Shown: positions 19,876 to 29,474, numbered from the stretch's first letter. The stretch: DNA of 64,000 nucleotides from Methylobacterium sp. E-066 (GCF_022829635.1 NZ_JAKSYO010000106.1:1-64000), one strand, 5' to 3'. Notes: a model not told the origin generated them from the letters alone. Numbers and translations: made by a program.

Positions 19876-19891
19876 CTACGTAAAACCGTAG
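19876..19891 (-). promoter_or_regulatory. Candidate lux-type box upstream of luxI
   Basis: CTACG, six bases, CGTAG: a perfect 5-bp inverted repeat with an AT-rich centre (TAAAAC), about 57-72 bases before the luxI start. Dyads of this size and position are the usual targets of LuxR-type activators. The immediate flanks (ACTACG...CGTAGGGT) partly extend the dyad. Confidence 0.5.
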
Positions 19892-19902
19892 GGTTTGCGT
19901 GT

Positions 19903-20057
19903 GCTGGCCATGGCCAGCGCAACCTTGGATTTTGGTGCTGGACCGCGTGCGGGGGCCTGCCGAGACGGTGTCGTGCCTCGCGCATCGTCCTGGACATCAG
20001 AACCAGGAGGATGCGCGAGGTCTTCAGTTTTGCATCATCTTTTCCGAACGTCGGAAA
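19903..20057. repeat. Three further inverted repeats between luxR and luxI
   Basis: 19903-19918 is a perfect 16-bp palindrome (GCTGGCCATGGCCAGC). 19977-19993 pairs with 20003-20019 over 17 bp with one mismatch around a 9-base loop. 20041-20047 (TTTCCGA) pairs perfectly with 20051-20057. The largest could be the luxR terminator, though no T run follows on the minus strand; the others may be operator or RNA structures. No gene fits this stretch. Confidence 0.6.
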
Positions 20058-20077
20058 CCAGCCTTCGGGATGATGCG

Positions 20078-20806
20078 CTAGGTGATCAGACCGGCCCGCA
20101 ACGCCTGCGCCACGGTGTGCGCCTTGTTGACCGTGTCGAGCTTCGTACGGGCCGAGCGCAGGTGGAAATCGACGCCCGAGGCGGTGATGCCCATCACAAG
20201 CCCGATCTCCGCGTCGGTCTTGCCCTCGGCGGCCCATTGCAGGGTCTCGCGCTCCCGGGGCGACAGGCGCACCGGCTCGCCGGGCACCGGACGACTGTTC
20301 ATCAGAAGCAGCTGCCCGACCGCGTAGGTCGCCACCAGATTGACCGCGATGCGGTCGGCCGCCTCGATCTCGATCGCTTCGCCGGAGAAGCTGATCCCGC
20401 CCGGCTCGCCGTCGAGGGTGACGAACGGGATCGTCAACCCGGCCCGGATGCCGAACTCGGTGGCCTCGTTCATCACGCGGCCGGCCGCCGGCGTGTCGGG
20501 CTGCACGGCGCTCCAATCGAACGGCGTGGCGCTGGTGCAGAGCCGGCGAACCGTCGGGTCGTGCACGGCGTAGCCACGGGTGACGTAACGGCGGCCCCAT
20601 TCCTCCGGCATCGTGCTGGCCAGAACGTAGCCGGCGTGGCGCCGGGCCGGCAGGTTGGGCTCCGGCACGATGCCGGCCATGACGTAGGAAATCCCGTAGC
20701 GCCCGAAGGCGGCGACCAGCAGGCGAGCAATCTCGTCCGGCGTCGCGGCGCGGTCGAGATCGCGTAAGATGTTGAAGGTTCTATCCAAATGCCTCGCTTG
20801 CGGCAT
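20078..20806 (-). CDS. LuxR-family quorum-sensing transcriptional regulator
   Basis: A 242-residue acyl-homoserine-lactone receptor. The N-terminal ligand-binding domain carries W70, Y74, D83-P84 and W98, matching the conserved autoinducer-contact positions. The C-terminal GerE-type HTH runs from about 180 (LSPRERETLQWAAEGKTDAE, then the recognition helix TASGVDFHLRSARTKL). ATG 20806 is selected over an upstream ATG that would add a cysteine-rich leader. Being upstream of luxI on the same strand it likely responds to that product and activates it. Confidence 0.93.
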   Translation of the reverse strand: MPQARHLDRTFNILRDLDRAATPDEIARLLVAAFGRYGISYVMAGIVPEPNLPARRHAGYVLASTMPEEWGRRYVTRGYAVHDPTVRRLCTSATPFDWSAVQPDTPAAGRVMNEATEFGIRAGLTIPFVTLDGEPGGISFSGEAIEIEAADRIAVNLVATYAVGQLLLMNSRPVPGEPVRLSPRERETLQWAAEGKTDAEIGLVMGITASGVDFHLRSARTKLDTVNKAHTVAQALRAGLIT

Positions 20807-20971
20807 GCTCGCCCCGGGGTTTTTGCACGTAGCGCGACAAATCGCAGACCACCACAACCTGAGGATGGCATCTGCGGCGCTTCGGCGATAGGTTGCAGAA
20901 GAATTCTCTCCCGCGGCCGGGGTCTCTTCGACGTCGATGCGGGAAGCGGATCGGGTGCGAGCTGCGAGCCA

Positions 20972-21202
20972 ATGATCGACGACGAGACCCCTCCGACGAC
21001 GCGCTACCTGCTCGAGCGCATTGCCGTGACCCTGGACGTGCCGGCGTCCTACTTCTTCCGCGTCGAGACCCTGCCGGTCGATGTCTCGGGCGCGAGCGCC
21101 TCGGACTGTGACGAGGTCGCATCCCTGTTCCGCGCGATCAAATCACCGACCCGCCGCGGCGCCGTGCTGAAGCTGCTCCGCGAGATGGCGAGCGATCGCT
21201 GA
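20972..21202 (+). CDS. Small protein resembling the C-terminal part of an Xre-type regulator
   Basis: A 76-residue protein from ATG 20972. The segment RYLLERIAVTLDVPASYFF is typical of the last helix and linker of HTH_3 (Xre/Cro) regulators in rhizobia (usually LxxIAxALxVPxxYFF). The rest ends in RGAVLKLLREMASDR, also usual for that group. The DNA-binding HTH itself is missing, so it is either a truncated regulator or a dimerisation-only protein. It is divergent from luxR, 165 bases apart. Confidence 0.5.
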   Translation: MIDDETPPTTRYLLERIAVTLDVPASYFFRVETLPVDVSGASASDCDEVASLFRAIKSPTRRGAVLKLLREMASDR

Positions 21203-21334
21203 CGCCTGGCCACGTCCGGAAGCCGGCACCGCCTGGTCGGAACACGCCAGCCAAGCGGGTGAGCGATCCCACCGCCGGATGCACGTCATCATCCGCACCC
21301 GCCTGCGGCGCCGCCCGAGAAAACCAGTCGATGT

Positions 21335-21772
21335 TCAGGCCGCCACGAGCAACGCGGCCCCGGCGACGCCGGACAGGACGAGCCGCAGGCGGCCGAGCCA
21401 GAGTGGTACGAGGCCGCGGCGGGTCAAGTCCTGGTCGACCAGGCCCCAGGCCAGCACCAGGGCGCCGAGCACGCGCAGGTCCCAGGGTGCCGGAGCGGCC
21501 ATCGCCGCCCAGGCCACCAGGGACGGCACGATCGCGATGACGTAATCGCCGTTGCCAGTATTGCGAGCCGCGGCCGCCCCCCAGCGGATGCCGCCCAGGA
21601 ACGACGCGATCACCGCCCCGTAGGCCGACAGGATCGTCCGCGGCGACAGGCCGATGCTGCTCAGACCCCCGTCCGAGCCCGAGACCGCAAGCGCCGCGAA
21701 GCCCAGGAACGGGATGAGGCCGGCCACGCCGAGCACGAGCGCGCTCATCGGGACAGGGTTCCGGTGCGCCAT
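21335..21772 (-). CDS. DUF3429 membrane protein
   Basis: A 145-residue inner-membrane protein with five predicted helices (VLGVAGLIPFLGFAAL, ILSAYGAVIASFLGGIRWG, YVIAIVPSLVAWAA, and two more). The AYGAVIASFLGGIRWG motif is characteristic of DUF3429, whose function is unknown. It stands alone between non-coding stretches. Confidence 0.85.
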   Translation of the reverse strand: MAHRNPVPMSALVLGVAGLIPFLGFAALAVSGSDGGLSSIGLSPRTILSAYGAVIASFLGGIRWGAAAARNTGNGDYVIAIVPSLVAWAAMAAPAPWDLRVLGALVLAWGLVDQDLTRRGLVPLWLGRLRLVLSGVAGAALLVAA

Positions 21773-22008
21773 CCATCCTCCGAGCCGCCGTACCGGCAGC
21801 GGCTACGCCACCTTCAAGGCAGGCGCGTAACGCCCACATGGAGCGATCCCGCATCGCGGCAGAGCGGTCAAGCTGGGATCGGGGCGGCAAAAGAGAGCAG
21901 GACGTCAAACGGTTTGCCGGCTTTCGGAGTGCTGCTTTATTGTACGCGACGCTGCCTTGGCAGGGCGGTCGGGTGAGCGGACACAACCATCGGTCCGGTC
22001 CTAATCGA

Positions 22009-22150
22009 CGATCATCCCACCCCCCCCCCTCATCCTGAGGTTTGAGCGAAGCGAGCCTCGAAGGAGCCTTCCAGTCTGCGCGCGATTCCTGGAGGGCTCC
22101 TTCGAGGGCGCCGCTGCGCGTCGCCACCTCAGGATGAGGGGGGTGGGTTG
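22009..22150. repeat. Palindromic intergenic element (cctcatcctgagg type)
   Basis: An imperfect inverted repeat of about 130 bases: the left arm holds catcctgagg and cctcgaaggagcc, and the right arm has ggctccttcgagg and cctcaggatgagg. Runs of C and G flank it. A degenerate half copy occurs at 27545-27590. The element fills most of the 21773-22223 gap; the remainder contains no gene. Confidence 0.75.
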
Positions 22151-22223
22151 GACAAGCGCCGATCAAGACGACGCCAGACCCTGTCCTCTACCGTGGTGAT
22201 GCTCGAACCGCCGTCGGCAACCG

Positions 22224-25200
22224 TTACGATTTGCGCGACGGCGCGGTGAAGCTGGTCGGGCTCGGCGTCGGGGCGCCGAGGAGCGACATCGGCGCCGTGA
22301 TGCCCTCCTTCGGGGCAGGCGGCTCGTTGACCGCCAGATCGATCTTGCGCGGCTTGAAGGTCGCCGCAAGGGTCTTCGCGCTGGCGAGGTCGGCGGGATT
22401 CAGCTTGTTCGCCACGTCGTCTCGCTTCTTGGCGGCGTCGTCGTCGCCCTGGGCGGCGGCGGCCGAGAACCACGCGTAGGATTGCACCAGATCCTGCGTC
22501 AGGCCGAGGCCACGGGCGTAGAGCACCGCCAGGTTGTACTGGCTGTCGCGGACGCCGAACTCGGCGCCCTGCCGGAACCACGAGGCCGCCGAAGCGAAAT
22601 CGGGCTTGCCGTTGGCGGCGGGGTTCTCGGCGTAGAGCACCGCCAGATTGTGCATCGAGCGGGCATGGCCCTGCTCCGCGGCGCGGCCGTACCAGAGCTT
22701 CGCCTTGTCGAGGTCGCGGACAAGGCCCGAGCCCTTCTCGTAATGGCCGGCGAGCTTGTACTGGGCCGGGGCGTAGCCGGCCGTCGCCAGCTTCTCGAAC
22801 AGCTTCGCCGCCACGGACAGGTCGCGCGGCATGCCGCGGCCATCCGCCTCGCGGGTCGCCAGATCCCAGATCGCCGCCCCGTCGCCGTCCAGAGCCGCTT
22901 GCTTCACCTTGGCCAGCGCCGGCGGCAGGGTGCCGAGATCCGCCTGCATCGTGTTCATGCCCGAGATCTGGGGCACCGCAGCCTTGATGGTGGCGGGCCG
23001 CGGCTCGGCAGGAAGCGGGGTCGGCAGAGCTTGCGTGGTAACCGGATCGGCGATCGGCGCCTTGGGTGCCGGCGCCTCGGGGGCGGCCTCCTGGCGCGAC
23101 TCGCGGGCGGGCTCGGCGCGCGCCGGAGCGACCTGGGAGGTCTGGACCGTGCGGGGCGCCTCCTCGGGCGCGCGCAGGCTGATCGCCTGGAGTGCGCCGA
23201 GCGCCAGAACGATGGCGGCGAGCCCGAGCAGCAGCGGCCGGCGGCGGCGGTTGATCTCGGCGCGCAGGCGCTCGAAGCGGCTCTCCCCCGACGCCGCCGG
23301 CTCGCTCTCGGCCCGGTTGGCGCGCAGGTCGCGGCGATCGGCCGGCGCTTCCGCGGCGAGTTCCGCCTGGGCGGCCTGGGCGGCGCGCCGGGCCGCCGCG
23401 ATGAAGCTGGTCTTGATGTCCGTCTCGCCGCCGGCGTCCGGTGCCGGGCGGCCGCGCTGCGGCTCGGCCGAACGGTCCCGCGTGGCCCGGCGGGCCGTGG
23501 TCTCGCGCGCCGGGCGCGGCTCGCGTCCCGGCCGTCCGCTGCCGGGCTCCAGCAGGTCGTCGGCCAGGCGCGAGGCCTCGGAGCCGACGCCGCGGGCGAT
23601 CTCCGGGCTCGTCGTGGTCATCAGGCGCTCGTCGAGGGACGGCACCCGTGCATTTGCCGATTCGGCCGGGCCGAGCCGGTTGACCAGGCGTTCCAGGGCG
23701 GACTGGACACCCTCCAGGGTGGCGCCGAGACGCTGGTCCGACGCGATCTGCCGCGCCTGCATGTCGGCAAGGCTCGCCCGCAGGAGCCCGATCTCGCCGA
23801 GATCGGCGCTCGGGATGCTGGATCCCTTCAGGGTCTGAGCGACGGCGTTGCGCGTGGCGCGCTCGACCGCGGCCTCGCTGGGCGCCGATTCGCGCAGAGC
23901 CGCGACCTGCTGCAGCAGGTCGTCCATGGTCCGCCCGAGGCCGGCCAGGGCCGGGTCGCCGCCGCGGGGTGCATCGAGCCGGCCCGCCAGCGAGACGACC
24001 TGCTTCTCCAGGGCGTCGAGACCCTCGTATTCCGAGCGGCTGCCGACCTGATCGACCTTCTCCACGAGGCTGCGCAGCATCGCGTGGATGGAGGCCATGT
24101 CGCCGGACTGGGCCGCATCCGGCGCCCCGGCGCGATCGTACCGCTGGTCGCGGGTGTAGAGGCCGTCGACCTTGTCGGCCAGCGTCTGGATCTGCTCGGC
24201 GATGGCGGCCGGCGCGGCAGTGCGCACGTCGCTGCGGATCTCCTCCAGGAGCGGGCGCAGGCTCGCGTCGCTGCCCATCCGCTGCAGCTGCGCGATCTGG
24301 GCGCTCACGGCCTGGAGGCTGTTCGCCAAGCCCTGGATGCGCTCCGGCCCGGCCAGGGCTCCGATCAAGCGGCGGATCTCTTCGAGTTCCGCGAACAGGC
24401 CGGCCAGGGTGTGACCGTCCGAACCGGCCTGTCCGGTCGCGGCGACGCTGTCGAGACGCTCGGCCAGGCGGCGCACGTCGTCGGCGACGCGGGTATGGAC
24501 GTTCTCGGCGACCTCCTCGGCCAGGCGCTCGACCTGGGCTCGGACCTCCTCGATCGGGGCGGCAATGGCGGCGAGATCGGTGCCGACCTGTGCCCGTTGG
24601 ATGCCGTGGGCGAGGGAGTTTACCGCCTGTTCGAGGGCGCCGACATCCCGGCTGGTCGCCAGCTGGTTGATCGCCTCGCGCAGGCGCATCGTCTCGCGCT
24701 GCAACTCGGACACGGCGGCGGACGGTCCCGCCATCTCCTCGACCCGCGCCTCCAGGCGGCGGGCGAGGTCCATGCGCATGCTGGCTACGACGCCGCCGTC
24801 CGACTGACCGGCCGCGAGCGCACGCTCGCCGACGCCTTCCGAGAGCTCGCGCTGGCGCTGGCGGATATCCTGGACGGCGTTGCGGATCTCGGCCACGTCC
24901 GGCCGGCCGCGGCGGCCAGCCGGGCGCCCGGAGGCGAATTGCTCGCCGAGCTGGGACATCCGCCGCTCGATGTCGCCGAGCCGCTCGGTCACCTGCTGGA
25001 CCGGCGTCGCCTTCAGGGCCCGCTCGATCCGGGTCTCGATCTCGGCCAGGCGCCGAGCCTCGGATTCCTGGGCGAGGCGCCGCTCCTCATCGAGCGTGCG
25101 GTTGAGGCCATCGATTCGGCTCATCAGAGCTGCGAAACCCTGGCCGTAGGATTCGGGGCTCTGCTCGTGCCGGCTCTCGGTCGGCCGCTCGAATGGGGAA

Positions 25201-25439
25201 CTGCCGTGCGCGACGTGATCGTCGTGCTGGTTGATCTCGTGCCGGCTCTCCGGGCGGGCGGCCTGCTCGGCCCGTTGGCGGCGGCGCTGGCGTCGGTTGC
25301 CCTGGAGGCCCTGCTGCTGCGGCACCACGGAGGCGATCCAGGTCTCGAGCGGGACGCCCGCTCGCGCCGCGACATCCCGGGCGGCGTCGAGCACCTCCGG
25401 GTCGAAACTGTCGAGCTGCGGCATGGCGTTGCGGGTCAT
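22224..25439 (-). CDS. PodJ-like polar localisation protein with coiled coils and Sel1 repeats
   Basis: A 1071-residue protein. The first ~600 residues are rich in E, R, A and L heptads and form long coiled coils (LEARVEEMAGPSAAVSELQR and similar). A basic, Ala/Arg-rich segment follows, then a single membrane helix at about 733-753 (LLLGLAAIVLALGALQAISL), a Pro/Ala periplasmic linker, and a C-terminal block of Sel1/TPR repeats (AAKLFEKLATAGYAPAQYKL, KLWYGRAAEQGHARSMHNLA, YNLAVLYARGLG). This order matches PodJ of Caulobacter and related polarity factors. It probably organises cell-pole proteins during division. ATG 25439 is used; a leader open to 25562 is also possible. Confidence 0.8.
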   Translation of the reverse strand: MTRNAMPQLDSFDPEVLDAARDVAARAGVPLETWIASVVPQQQGLQGNRRQRRRQRAEQAARPESRHEINQHDDHVAHGSSPFERPTESRHEQSPESYGQGFAALMSRIDGLNRTLDEERRLAQESEARRLAEIETRIERALKATPVQQVTERLGDIERRMSQLGEQFASGRPAGRRGRPDVAEIRNAVQDIRQRQRELSEGVGERALAAGQSDGGVVASMRMDLARRLEARVEEMAGPSAAVSELQRETMRLREAINQLATSRDVGALEQAVNSLAHGIQRAQVGTDLAAIAAPIEEVRAQVERLAEEVAENVHTRVADDVRRLAERLDSVAATGQAGSDGHTLAGLFAELEEIRRLIGALAGPERIQGLANSLQAVSAQIAQLQRMGSDASLRPLLEEIRSDVRTAAPAAIAEQIQTLADKVDGLYTRDQRYDRAGAPDAAQSGDMASIHAMLRSLVEKVDQVGSRSEYEGLDALEKQVVSLAGRLDAPRGGDPALAGLGRTMDDLLQQVAALRESAPSEAAVERATRNAVAQTLKGSSIPSADLGEIGLLRASLADMQARQIASDQRLGATLEGVQSALERLVNRLGPAESANARVPSLDERLMTTTSPEIARGVGSEASRLADDLLEPGSGRPGREPRPARETTARRATRDRSAEPQRGRPAPDAGGETDIKTSFIAAARRAAQAAQAELAAEAPADRRDLRANRAESEPAASGESRFERLRAEINRRRRPLLLGLAAIVLALGALQAISLRAPEEAPRTVQTSQVAPARAEPARESRQEAAPEAPAPKAPIADPVTTQALPTPLPAEPRPATIKAAVPQISGMNTMQADLGTLPPALAKVKQAALDGDGAAIWDLATREADGRGMPRDLSVAAKLFEKLATAGYAPAQYKLAGHYEKGSGLVRDLDKAKLWYGRAAEQGHARSMHNLAVLYAENPAANGKPDFASAASWFRQGAEFGVRDSQYNLAVLYARGLGLTQDLVQSYAWFSAAAAQGDDDAAKKRDDVANKLNPADLASAKTLAATFKPRKIDLAVNEPPAPKEGITAPMSLLGAPTPSPTSFTAPSRKS

Positions 25440-25732
25440 CGGAGGCCTGTCGTCGGCAGCGTTCGGCGTTGATCCTGTTCGCGGGGCGGGACCGAGAGAC
25501 GGTATCCACGGAACGCGGGTGCCGGATCGTTCGAGGGGACCTTTAACTTTCTTGGTAAACACACGGTTAAGGCGAGCTTGACCCAGTAATCTTCGGCGCT
25601 CGCGTGCATGCCCCTGACAGATCCCGCATCCGCGACGGCAGAACCGTTGCTCCGGATGCGGCGGCGCGCTTAGATGCTGGGAAACGGGCGGGCCGATGGT
25701 GGCGCTCAGCCTGAGCGAGGGGGAACCAATTC

Positions 25733-27520
25733 ATGCCGCACTACCGCGCCCCGGTCGACGACACGCTGTTCCTCCTCAACGATGTCCTAGGCTTCCATAG
25801 CCGGGACAATCTCGCCGGATTCGCCGATGCCTCCCCGGACGTGGTCGAGGCGGTCCTGCGCGAGGGCGCGAAACTCGCCGAGGAAGTTCTTGCCCCGGTG
25901 AATCGGGCCGGCGACCTCGAAGGCTGCCGCCGCGAGCCGGACGGCAGCGTTCGGACGCCCACGGGCTTCAAGGCGGCCTACGACGCCTACGCGAAAGGCG
26001 GCTGGATGGGCCTCGCGGTCCCGGAGGAATTCGGCGGCCAGGGTCTGCCCCACACCGTCAACACCGCGATGCAGGAATTCGCCTCGGGCGCGAACCTCGC
26101 CCTCGGAATGTATCCGGGCCTGACCCAGGGCGCGATGGCCGCGCTCTTGGTCCACGGCACCGAGGCGCAGAAGGCGCTTTATCTCCCAAAAATGGTCGAG
26201 GGCGCCTGGACCGGCACCATGAACCTGACCGAGCCGCATTGCGGCACGGATCTCGGGCTCCTGAAGACCAAGGCGGTTCCGAACGGCGACGGCTCCTACA
26301 GCCTCACCGGCACCAAGATCTTCATCTCAGCCGGCGAGCACGACCTCGCCGAGAACATCATCCACTTGGTCATCGCCCGGATCGAGGGGGCGCCGGCCGG
26401 GACCAAGGGCATCTCCCTGTTCGTGGTGCCGAAGTTCCTGGTGAACCCGGACGGCTCGCTGGGCGCCCGCAACGGCGTGTCCTGCGGCTCCCTCGAGCAC
26501 AAGATGGGCATCCACGGGAACAGTACCTGCGTGATGAACTACGACGGCGCGACGGGCTGGCTGGTCGGCCAGGAGAATCGCGGCCTCAACGCCATGTTCG
26601 TGATGATGAACGAGGCGCGGCTCGCCGTCGGCGTCCAGGGGCTCGGCCAGTCCGAGGTCGCCTATCAGAACGCCGTCGCCTACGCGAAGGAGCGGCTCCA
26701 GGGCCGGGCGCTGACCGGCGCCAAGGCGCCCGACAAGGCGGCCGACCCGATCCTGGTCCACCCGGATGTCCGCCGCACCCTGATGCAGATCCGTGCCTTC
26801 AACGAGGCCGCCCGGGCCCTGATGCTCTGGACCGCCCTCCAGGCCGACATCCTGCACCGCTCGGAAGATTCCAAGGAGCGCCAGACTGCCGACGACCATC
26901 TCGGCCTGCTGACCCCGGTGGTGAAGGGCGTGCTGACCGACCGCGGCTTCGCCAATGCGGTCGAGGCGCAGCAGCTGTTCGGCGGCCATGGCTATATCGA
27001 GGAATGGGGCATGTCGCAGTTCGTGCGCGATGCCCGCATCGCCATGATCTACGAGGGCGCCAACGGCATCCAGGCCATGGACCTGATCGGCCGCAAGCTG
27101 CCCAAGGACGGCGGCCGGGCGATGATGGCCTTCCTGGGCGAGGTCCAGACTTTCCTGAAGGACCACGGCGAGGACCCCGCGATGGCGCCGTTCACCCAGC
27201 CGCTCCAGGCCGGGCTGAACGATCTCCAAGGCGCCGTGATGTGGCTGATGCAGAACGCCTTCTCGAAGCCCGACAATGCCGGCGCTGGTGCCACCGAGTT
27301 CATGCACCTCTTCGGTCTCGTGGCGCTCGGCTACATGTGGGCGCGGATCGCCAAGGCGGCCCAGGCCCGCAACGCCGAGGAGGCCGCCCCCCGCTGGGAG
27401 GCCAAGCTCACCACCGGCCGGTTCTTCATGGAGCGGATGCTGCCGGAGACGAGCCTGCGTCTCGCGCGTATCAAGGCCGGGGCGGAGACCACGATGGCGC
27501 TGGCGGACGAGGTTTTTTAG
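25733..27520 (+). CDS. Acyl-CoA dehydrogenase
   Basis: A 595-residue FAD enzyme oxidising acyl-CoA to 2-enoyl-CoA. The N-terminal YRAPVDDTLFLLNDVL motif and length are typical of the long AcdA/DmdC-like subgroup with a C-terminal extra domain. FAD and substrate segments include MNLTEPHCGTDLGLLKTKA, GTKIFISAGEHD and the late FGGHGYIEEWGMSQFVRDARI loop, with the catalytic base probably in IYEGANG (E in YEG). It stands alone with a 290-base 5' gap. The stop TAG lies within a T-rich tract. The actual substrate is unknown. Confidence 0.92.
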   Translation: MPHYRAPVDDTLFLLNDVLGFHSRDNLAGFADASPDVVEAVLREGAKLAEEVLAPVNRAGDLEGCRREPDGSVRTPTGFKAAYDAYAKGGWMGLAVPEEFGGQGLPHTVNTAMQEFASGANLALGMYPGLTQGAMAALLVHGTEAQKALYLPKMVEGAWTGTMNLTEPHCGTDLGLLKTKAVPNGDGSYSLTGTKIFISAGEHDLAENIIHLVIARIEGAPAGTKGISLFVVPKFLVNPDGSLGARNGVSCGSLEHKMGIHGNSTCVMNYDGATGWLVGQENRGLNAMFVMMNEARLAVGVQGLGQSEVAYQNAVAYAKERLQGRALTGAKAPDKAADPILVHPDVRRTLMQIRAFNEAARALMLWTALQADILHRSEDSKERQTADDHLGLLTPVVKGVLTDRGFANAVEAQQLFGGHGYIEEWGMSQFVRDARIAMIYEGANGIQAMDLIGRKLPKDGGRAMMAFLGEVQTFLKDHGEDPAMAPFTQPLQAGLNDLQGAVMWLMQNAFSKPDNAGAGATEFMHLFGLVALGYMWARIAKAAQARNAEEAAPRWEAKLTTGRFFMERMLPETSLRLARIKAGAETTMALADEVF

Positions 27521-27706
27521 GCCTGGGCTACCCTACCCATTCATCGCATCCTGAGGCGGTGCGAAGCGACCTCGAAGAACGTCTCCAGCGCTCGCTGAGC
27601 TTCTGAAGGCGTCCTGCTTTGCGAGCGCGTCCCAAAGAAAAGGCGCAGGCGGGAAATCGCGAGTTACGCGATTTCCGGCCAGACCATTCAGCCGATCACC
27701 CCACGT

Positions 27707-27797
27707 CGTCATTGCGAGCGCAGCGAAGCAACCAGGGTAGCGCACGGTCCCAGAACGTAGCGAATCCCTAGGTTGCTTCGCTGCGCTCGCAATGACG
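27707..27797. repeat. 91-base inverted-repeat element, copy 1
   Basis: Perfect 27-bp terminal inverted repeats (27707-27733 and 27771-27797) beginning cgtcattgcgagcg, around a 37-base core. A second copy with one arm mismatch is at 44133-44224. The small size, perfect arms and intergenic siting suggest a MITE- or REP-like mobile element family. It lies downstream of the acyl-CoA dehydrogenase, in a 353-base non-coding stretch. Confidence 0.85.
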
Positions 27798-27873
27798 GGA
27801 TCGCTACGAGCAGTCCCCAAAATGCTGCGGGAGACAGCCGCCCTGATCACGCTCGACAGCGGGAAGGCCGCTC

Positions 27874-29154
27874 TTAAGCCCCCAGCGCGCCGTCCAGATC
27901 CTCGATCAGATCCGCCGGATCCTCCAGCCCGATCGACAGCCGCACCACTTCCGGCCCCGCCCCGGCGGCGGATTTCTGGTCGTCGGTGAGCTGGCGGTGC
28001 GTGGTCGAGGCGGGGTGGATCACCAGCGAGCGGGTGTCGCCGATATTGGCCAGGTGCGAGAACAGCTGCAGGTTCGAGACCAGCTTCACCCCGGCCTCGT
28101 AGCCGCCCTTCAACCCGAAGGTGAAGACCGCGCCGGCGCCGTTGGGCGTGTAGCGCTTTGCCAGCGCGTGATAGCGGTCGGTCTCGAGGCCCGGATAGCT
28201 CACCCAGGCCACGGCCTCGTGCTGCGCCAAGTGTTTGGCCACCACCAGGGCGTTGTCGGAATGGCGCTGCATCCGCAGCGGCAGGGTCTCGATGCCGTTG
28301 AGGATCAGGAAGGCGTTGAACGGCGACAGGGACGGCCCGAGATCGCGCAGGCCGAGCACCCGGCACGCGATGGCGAAGCCGAAATTGCCGAAGGTCTCGG
28401 CCAGAACCATGCCGGAATATTCCGGCCGCGGCTGGCTCATCATCGGGTAGCGGGCGTCGCCGGCCCACTGGAACGAGCCGCCATCGACAATCAGGCCGCC
28501 GATCGAATTGCCGTGGCCGCCCAAAAACTTGGTGGCCGAGTGCACGACGATGTCGGCCCCGTGCTCGAACGGCCGGATCAGGTACGGCGTCGCCATGGTG
28601 TTGTCGACGACGAGCGGGATGTTGTGCTTTTTTGCGACATCAGACAGCGCCTTGATGTCGGTGATCACGCCACCCGGATTGGCGATGGATTCACAGAAAA
28701 TCGCCTTGGTGCGCGGCGTGATCGCGGCCTCGAACGAGGCCGGATCGTCGTTGTCGGCCCAGGCCACCGACCAGCCGAAGTTCTTGTACGAGTGGTTGAA
28801 CTGGTTGATCGACCCGCCATACAGCTTGTTGGAGGCGACGAACTCGTCCCCCGGCTGCATCAAAGCGTGCATGGTCAGGAACTCGGCGGCATGGCCCGAG
28901 GCCACGGCGAGCGCCGCGGTGCCGCCTTCGAGCGCGGCGATGCGCTCCTCCAGCACGGCGTTGGTCGGGTTGGTGATCCGCGAGTAGATGTTGCCGAAGG
29001 CCTGGAGCCCGAACAGCGAGGCGGCGTGGTCGACATCGTCGAACACGAAGCTCGTGGTCTGGTAGATCGGGGTGGCCCGTGCGCCGGTGCTCGCATCGGG
29101 CGCGGCGCCGGCATGGATCGCCAGCGTGTTGAAGCCGGGCAGGCGGTCGGTCAT
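27874..29154 (-). CDS. metY: O-acetylhomoserine sulfhydrylase / aminocarboxypropyltransferase
   Basis: A 426-residue PLP enzyme that makes homocysteine from O-acetylhomoserine and sulfide in methionine synthesis. The Cys/Met-metabolism PLP fold is shown by [23 protein letters not shown], the phosphate-binding and substrate regions, and K209 in [11 protein letters not shown] as the PLP Schiff-base lysine. The length and N-terminus ([30 protein letters not shown]) match MetY rather than MetZ or MetB. ATG 29154 is chosen; no SAM riboswitch is apparent in the leader. Confidence 0.93.
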   Translation of the reverse strand: MTDRLPGFNTLAIHAGAAPDASTGARATPIYQTTSFVFDDVDHAASLFGLQAFGNIYSRITNPTNAVLEERIAALEGGTAALAVASGHAAEFLTMHALMQPGDEFVASNKLYGGSINQFNHSYKNFGWSVAWADNDDPASFEAAITPRTKAIFCESIANPGGVITDIKALSDVAKKHNIPLVVDNTMATPYLIRPFEHGADIVVHSATKFLGGHGNSIGGLIVDGGSFQWAGDARYPMMSQPRPEYSGMVLAETFGNFGFAIACRVLGLRDLGPSLSPFNAFLILNGIETLPLRMQRHSDNALVVAKHLAQHEAVAWVSYPGLETDRYHALAKRYTPNGAGAVFTFGLKGGYEAGVKLVSNLQLFSHLANIGDTRSLVIHPASTTHRQLTDDQKSAAGAGPEVVRLSIGLEDPADLIEDLDGALGA

Positions 29155-29233
29155 CGTCGGGTCTCCTCCTCGCACCGTCTCGCCTGTATGCCCGCCCGGG
29201 AGCGGCGCGCAAGGTTTGCCGAGCGCCGTCGCG

Positions 29234-29446
29234 CTAGTCGTGCGAGGCGCTGATATCGACGTGCGGTTGCCCGGCATCGACCAGGGCGCGATCGACGGCC
29301 TCGATCGCCAGCAGGGTCCGGGTCAGGTCCTCGGCCATGGAAATTGGGGCGACGTCGATTCCGCCCAGCCGCTTGGCGATGGCGTTCCGCTGCCGCGCCA
29401 GGGCACCGCGCGCGCGCTTCAGGTCTTCGACCTCGTCCACAGTCAT
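29234..29446 (-). CDS. Small hypothetical protein
   Basis: A 70-residue, mostly helical protein (VEDLKRARGALARQRNAIAKRL) from ATG 29446 with an AAGGA ribosome site. It lies 79 bases before metY and just after another small gene on the same strand, so the three may be co-transcribed. No family recognised. Confidence 0.55.
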   Translation of the reverse strand: MTVDEVEDLKRARGALARQRNAIAKRLGGIDVAPISMAEDLTRTLLAIEAVDRALVDAGQPHVDISASHD

Positions 29447-29474
29447 CCGCTATCCTTTTCCAGCCCCGGGCCGG

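Noticed and set aside
19895..20767. A plus-strand frame opposite luxR
   Set aside because: Antisense shadow of the LuxR-type regulator; no features of its own.
22482..25472. A 996-codon plus-strand frame opposite the PodJ-like gene
   Set aside because: Pure antisense of a strongly supported gene; no domain and composition typical of GC-rich shadow frames.
29155..29233. SAM riboswitch in the metY leader
   Set aside because: The leader is only 79 bases and lacks SAM-I or SAM-II conserved blocks.
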